From Siphonodentalium dalli (lineage: Eukaryota > Mollusca > Scaphopoda > Gadilida > Siphonodentaliidae): a stretch of DNA of 64,000 nucleotides. Location of the stretch: positions 3,782,001 through 3,846,000 of the forward strand of contig CP136061.1 in NCBI GenBank assembly GCA_032622095.1. Direction: 5' to 3'. Positions 58,812-64,000 of the stretch are shown one piece after another (position 1 is the first letter of the stretch; every line of letters begins with the position of its first letter). A model generated the notes under the pieces. That model was not told where the DNA came from, did no database searches, and worked only from the letters and a program-made list of their open reading frames with translations. Both the position numbers and the translations under genes were made by a program.

Positions 58812-58961
58812 CCAGGTTCTTATAGTCACACATGCTTCGATACCAACATAATGCATCGGTCCGGGTAATAGTTATGGTAAACAAAGTCAAATCATTGTAA
58901 TAACAGCTTGTGACTGATCGGATGGAATTGGGTCCATGGGCATCCGACAGTTCAATCTACA

Positions 58962-59297
58962 ATGTTGTTGTTGTTGTTGTTGTTACTAGTGGATGCATAG
59001 TCCATGCGTATATCACAACACTGCATTAGTGTGTCGCAGGCAGTTCGGTAGAAATATTACAGACAATACGTCAATAGCAGTAGACTCCGTAAGTTACTGG
59101 GCGATGACTTGGCGACAAGGTCCTCCACACAATGAACACGATGCATCGTTCCATGCAATATTTATAATTTTAAAGTTGCAGTCAACAAACTTGTCACTTT
59201 TAATTGAATTGGATCTGTGAGCGTGATAACCCGTCAGTTTATTCTAATTTCTACAACGTTGTTGTTGTTGTGTTGTGTTGTTGTTGTTGTTGTTGTT
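58962..59297. repeat. (TTG)n microsatellites
   Basis: Two runs, 58962-58984 and 59256-59297, of GTT/TTG units. Confidence 0.85.
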
Positions 59298-61550
59298 GAT
59301 ATTGTCCCGTATGATCATAGTCAATGGTAGTGGTTGATTTCAAAGCTCTTGTGAATTATTCTGATGCGTGTATCCTTTTGTGTAAGTTTCTGTTATTTTA
59401 AACATTCACAACACTGTCGTGTTCAACAATCAACACTCGAGTCGAGTCAAGTCTCAACACTACGCGAATAAATCACAACCATCTCGGCAGCTGCCCACTG
59501 CTGCAATCGGTGACAATTTCGAAGAAAATATCCATGAGTACAGCCATCGGCCGGTATTTTTCAAATGAACATCGTGTCCGGTTCACATAGAAATCGAAAT
59601 TAGACAGTGTAAACATTATTCCTGCACTGTAGTAATGTTGAATGATCTTTTTTTAAAACACTGTTTTAATTTCATTTATACAGGGCAAACGAACAATTGA
59701 TTGAGTATCAATTTCATTATGTTATTTGTTTTCCACATGTTTGATGCGAGGATTTATCCATTTCCTCTATCACTGAACACAACATCGCTTCGAAATGTTT
59801 TGTCAATTCCCAAGATAGCACTATACTAAATTATTCTGGGACAGCATGACTAACGTTCGATAACAGATAATAAATAGTGACTATGCAAAAATAGTGGTCT
59901 TATTATCTGAACATTGCCTAAGGATCAAACTTGTTATCTGCCTCGTATAATATAATCCGGATTTCGACGGTCCGACACTGTTAAACCGTGCAACAATCAA
60001 CTTGTAGGCGTATGACCCCCATCTGCATTCGGGTAATTAGTGCTGGTGCATAAATGTGCTTATTATGCTTAACATGCTGGGGAATAGTTAGCCACGTTTG
60101 GGTGTGACTCTACTGTTTATTTTAACAAATGGGAATTCACACACCGTCGTGGCATTGAAACAAGACACCGTGTACCATTAACAAACACAGACATTCACAA
60201 TCAATAATAAGTTATGGCCAACTGTTATGGTATATGTTATGTTTCCAAATGATAGGTATTTCAGTTCACATCTTCGACCGAAAGTGGAAAATACTGACTG
60301 GACTTTTCATTTTGGTACAAAACATCACAATTTCACACCAAACACCGGAAAAATCGAACGTACTTAAATCCGAACGTACAAAAATATAGGACTTTTCATT
60401 TTGGTAGACAAACAAACAAATTGTTGGACACTTGTTGAAAAATCGACCATTTTTCAACCAATTTTGTCTTAGAAATTCACCTTACTGATGTGATAATGTC
60501 CCTTAAACGTACACGCTCGTTCCCTTTTGAAGTCCTTTGATCAACTGGCACCAACGTGTGGCATATACAACGTGTAGCATATACAACGTGTAGCCAAAAA
60601 TGAATAATCGAATCTTATATTAACGAGCTTCCAACGCTATACATGCAGCGAGTGGGATAATGGGATTTGCCTGTGCGGAATTGTGTCTCCATTCATTGCA
60701 ATACCATATCAGCACATGCTACCTGTTACAAGCATACATGTGTAGCAAATGTGGCTATTACCACAAGCTATTCAACAAGCAAGCCCTAACTAAAGATATG
60801 AAATAGTCAACATCAGCTCGAGTGTTTTGACTAATTGCCATTCTCCTTGATAACATAATGTACATGTATAACGACAAGCAGTCTGTCCATTTCACAGTGA
60901 AATATTGGTTTTCTGTGTTGGTTATCGTTGCTGTATCACGATGTTGTTAGTATTATTGGTAGAGGAAAGCTCGCTGGCTAATTTCACTTCGAAATGGCTC
61001 TGCTGTGCGTAAATACCACTCCAAATATAGGTTAACCCTTTCTATACTAAATTGATTCGCACAATCCGTTATAATTGTACATCTGAATGGTATATTATTG
61101 ATTAGTTGGGATTTTAAGGCGACAAAAGCAGACGACAGATAAATAAAAGTGCAGAAGGAGTCCTACCATGTTTAGATAATACGTTCAACAAACTACTCAC
61201 TAATGATGATTTAGTATAGAAAGGGTTAGACTTATTATATGAACATTCCTAGGGATTACTACTCATCAATTATGCTTTAGTATAGAACGAACTGAACCAT
61301 TATCAGAGCATTTCCTAAGGGATCACTACTCATCAATGATGCTTTAGTATGGAAAGTACTTGTTATCTGAACATTTCTTAAAGGATCACTACTCATCAAT
61401 TATGCTTTAGTATGTACAGAAAGGGTTAAACTTAGTATATATCTGGACATTGCCTAAGGGGTCATTACTCATCAAACTCATTAAACTAATTATCTGAACG
61501 TTTCCAAGAGATAACTACTCACAAATGATGCTTTAGTTTAGAAAGGGTTT
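59298..61550. other. Non-coding stretch
   Basis: No gene recognised. GATCACTACTCATCAAT.ATGCTTTAGTAT..AAAG recurs about five times between 61190 and 61550 at 60-90-bp spacing. ACAACGTGTAGCATATACAACGTGTAGC at 60577-60604 is a small direct repeat. Confidence 0.4.
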
Positions 61551-61573
61551 CTTTCTTTCTCTCTATCTCTCTC

Positions 61574-61623
<50 letters not shown>

Positions 61624-61672
61624 CCTCTCTCTCTCTCTCTCCCCCCCTCTCTCTCCTCTCTCTCTCTCTATC
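61551..61672. repeat. (CT)n microsatellite
   Basis: About 120 bp of CT repeats with short C and T interruptions. Confidence 0.95.
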
Positions 61673-62763
61673 TTATGGAATATAGGAATGGGTCGCCAAG
61701 TATTAGATCATGTCACGAATTTCTACTCTGGCTACGCCCGTAGAGATCACATTCCACCCGTTTAAAATGTGGGAACTTTTTGATGTTCTGACGGGGAACT
61801 TTACAGCATTGAACACACACAGCACGGAATGTATTTCCTTGTTAGTACTTGTTCCGTAATAATCTATTTCACAGGGATAAATACGTTACAAACATGACGG
61901 AATCGAGAAAGGCGATGAACTTATTGGATCTATTATGTCTGCAGCTTTCAAGCGCACATACACATCGACGGGTGGATTGCATCTTGAATTACAATTACAG
62001 CAGCTCAATATTCCTTCTACGTAAGCCAGCTATAGTGAAATCTTGCTATAATCACCGTAATCCAGTTAATTACTTCATTTTGCTGGCTCAACGGCTGTTC
62101 TACGTAAAGGTAAACTGTCCTATAATGATTGACTAAGTACAACGAATTAGTATATCTTATACTACAACAGATCTGCAACGTCACTGGTGTTGATTTTGAT
62201 GAGATGTTTTTTTTTATTTTCCTATAATATCTTGAGGTACTTTATTAAAAAGACCAAACATACATGTACATGTGTATGGGAAGCCAAATTTAAATTTAAT
62301 AAATAATTGAGCTTAAAGGTACTCAATCCGATTCGATGGTCCCCATATCATCTGATTCCAACAACAACAATGTTTTTTTTAAATGCGGCTCCGGTTATCA
62401 GAATAGATTAATTGCCCAAAAATAATTCTAACCACAGTCAACAAAATTGCCCAAAACCTGTAATTTTTATCAACATTTTGTTCAACGAAATTTTGCCGGT
62501 TTGTCAATTATCCGACACAAAAAAGCCACTTGATTTTAGAGAGACTTACTTAGAGTTATTCATCTTCATTCGCTATTTTGTCCGAGACCGTCTTCCCGTC
62601 GACCTTTTACTTGGCCACTAAAAACTATCGGTGGTGAACAATAATAGATTTCAAAAATCGATATCTGATCACTCTGAACTTTGATGGGTTGGTTCCTTGA
62701 CTCGATTCAAATATTTTTGACTACCGAAGCCATGGAATAGTAATTTGCGAGCGTTAATTCGGA
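61673..62763. other. Non-coding stretch
   Basis: No gene or repeat recognised; short ORFs have no family resemblance. Confidence 0.35.
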
Positions 62764-63605
62764 TTATGCATATTTAAGCGCAATAAGGAATCTCTAATTG
62801 CGCTTAAGCGCAATAAGGGAAGATCTAATTTCGCTTAAGCGCAATAGGGGAATATTTAATTGCGCTTAGGCGCCATAATGAATATTTTGAAGGTATATCT
62901 TATTGTGCTTAAGCGCAAAAGGAGTCTCTAATTGCACGTAAGCGCAATAAGGAATATTTTTATTGCGCTTAAGTGCGATAAGAGCTAATTGTGCTTAAGT
63001 GCAATTAAAAATCTGCCTTATTGCGCTTAGTTATGTTACCTAAACATTACATAAATGCAAATGGTGTAGTCCATAGTACAATGGGTGGAGTTTATTGGTG
63101 ACCTGGTGACTGTCCACATGTAGGCCAAATCGGATTCTACTATTTGAAGAGGGGTGATCTCATGAGGGATATATTAATTGCGCTTAAGCGCAATAAGCAT
63201 GTAATTGCGCTTGAGTGCAATAAGGAATGTCTCTTTCGCTTAAGCTCCATAAGGAATCCCTAATTGCTATTAAGCGCAATAAGGAATATTCTTATTGCGC
63301 TTTCGCGCAATTAGAGATTCATTATTGCGAGTAAGCTTAGTTATTTATTAAATGTCAATTTGTCTTCCCATACATGTACATTATATACACGAATATTTAT
63401 GAGGTTCATTATCAGGTTTGGCTGGATAATCATCCTACAGACTATTCTATAAGAATTAGGGGGTTTTGTTTCTGATGATCAATAATTGCGCTTAAGCGCA
63501 ATTGAATTTTGATAGTTTTTAATTTCGCTTAAGCGCAATTGCTGCCAACATAATTACGCTTAAGCTCAAATGTATTTCATTTGTGTTCAACTAATTGCGC
63601 TTTAT
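62764..63605. repeat. Array of ATTGCGCTTAAGCGCAAT palindromes
   Basis: About ten copies with an exact CTTAAG centre and about ten decayed ones lie in three blocks (62764-63030, 63175-63345 and 63480-63605). They are commonly joined by AATAAGGAATxTCTAATT. The blocks are separated by 130-150 bp without palindromes. No ORF. It shares the CTTAAG centre with the element at 22379-22860, but the outer bases differ. Confidence 0.8.
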
Positions 63606-64000
63606 CACACTTCTGTGCGAAAAACTGAAAACTGCTGGACATTTGTGTGTGACTTTGGTAAGTATACCAGGTAAGCAGGTCGATCATCGTTAATGTATCA
63701 ACGTATCTTATCTGATCCCTCATTGTGGGTTCAAATGAACCGCGCCCCATTAAAAGACGCACCGAAATTATAGTAATTCATTATCGTTTTCCACCTTTCA
63801 CTTGAAAGAAAAACAAATGCTCTCCATTATTATTTACATGCTGTAGAAAAGAAAAAAAATTCTCTCTGAGTCAACAATGTATTTATCGCCATATTTTGAT
63901 CCCCAAATCGCGATAAAGGCAAGCAAGCAATTGCTAGCTTTTACTGTAGGTATTTTAAAACTATGAATTATTTTAGAGCTTCGTATATATATATAAGAGA

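Overview
This is a stretch of an invertebrate animal genome, AT-rich, intron-bearing and packed with repeats. The many ACATGT-type microsatellites, the DUF6589-like host gene, the Penelope-type and LINE fragments and the errantivirus-like element fit a marine invertebrate (mollusc, brachiopod, amphioxus or similar). I cannot name the species. No bacterial operons, rRNA, tRNA or CRISPR array are visible.

Left end (0.27-8.6 kb, minus strand): five exons of one DUF6589-family gene with good splice sites, plus a likely Cys-rich N-terminal exon. The frame is broken twice, so this copy is a pseudogene or carries assembly indels. From 8.6 to 36 kb there is no convincing gene. This part is a mosaic of mobile-element remnants: a hAT-like element with an 8-bp target-site duplication (TSD) that was later hit by a triple-LTR array; a Harbinger-like element with perfect 54-bp terminal repeats and a TAA duplication; a 482-bp element made almost only of CTTAAG-centred palindromes; a TA-flanked foldback element; several dispersed hairpin-bearing repeats; and tandem arrays at 31.2-34.2 kb.

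Centre (36,465-50,189, minus strand): a complete, very young LTR retroelement of about 13.7 kb. Its two 456-bp LTRs show no difference by eye and it is flanked by the 4-bp duplication AAAG. In element order it has: 5' LTR, leader with a 29-bp tandem repeat and a splice donor, an unknown 163-aa ORF, gag with a CCHC knuckle, a textbook -1 frameshift signal (U UUA AAC, 6-nt spacer, 10-bp stem), pol (protease, RT, RNase H, integrase), a 2.7-kb non-coding spacer with tandem repeats, an env of the errantivirus/baculovirus-F type with signal peptide, furin-like site and membrane anchor, a polypurine tract and the 3' LTR. Pol carries two frame breaks and two in-frame TAA codons, and env carries one TAA, so this copy is probably not autonomous as assembled. 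It landed 12 bp after the stop codon of a Penelope-like GIY-YIG fragment. The triple-LTR array at 10.7-11.9 kb is a relative of the same LTR family.

Right end (50.2-64 kb): a degenerate ~150-bp tandem array, a 0.7-kb inverted repeat enclosing a LINE 3' fragment and a ~195-bp satellite, microsatellites, and a second large array of CTTAAG-centred palindromes at 62.8-63.6 kb.
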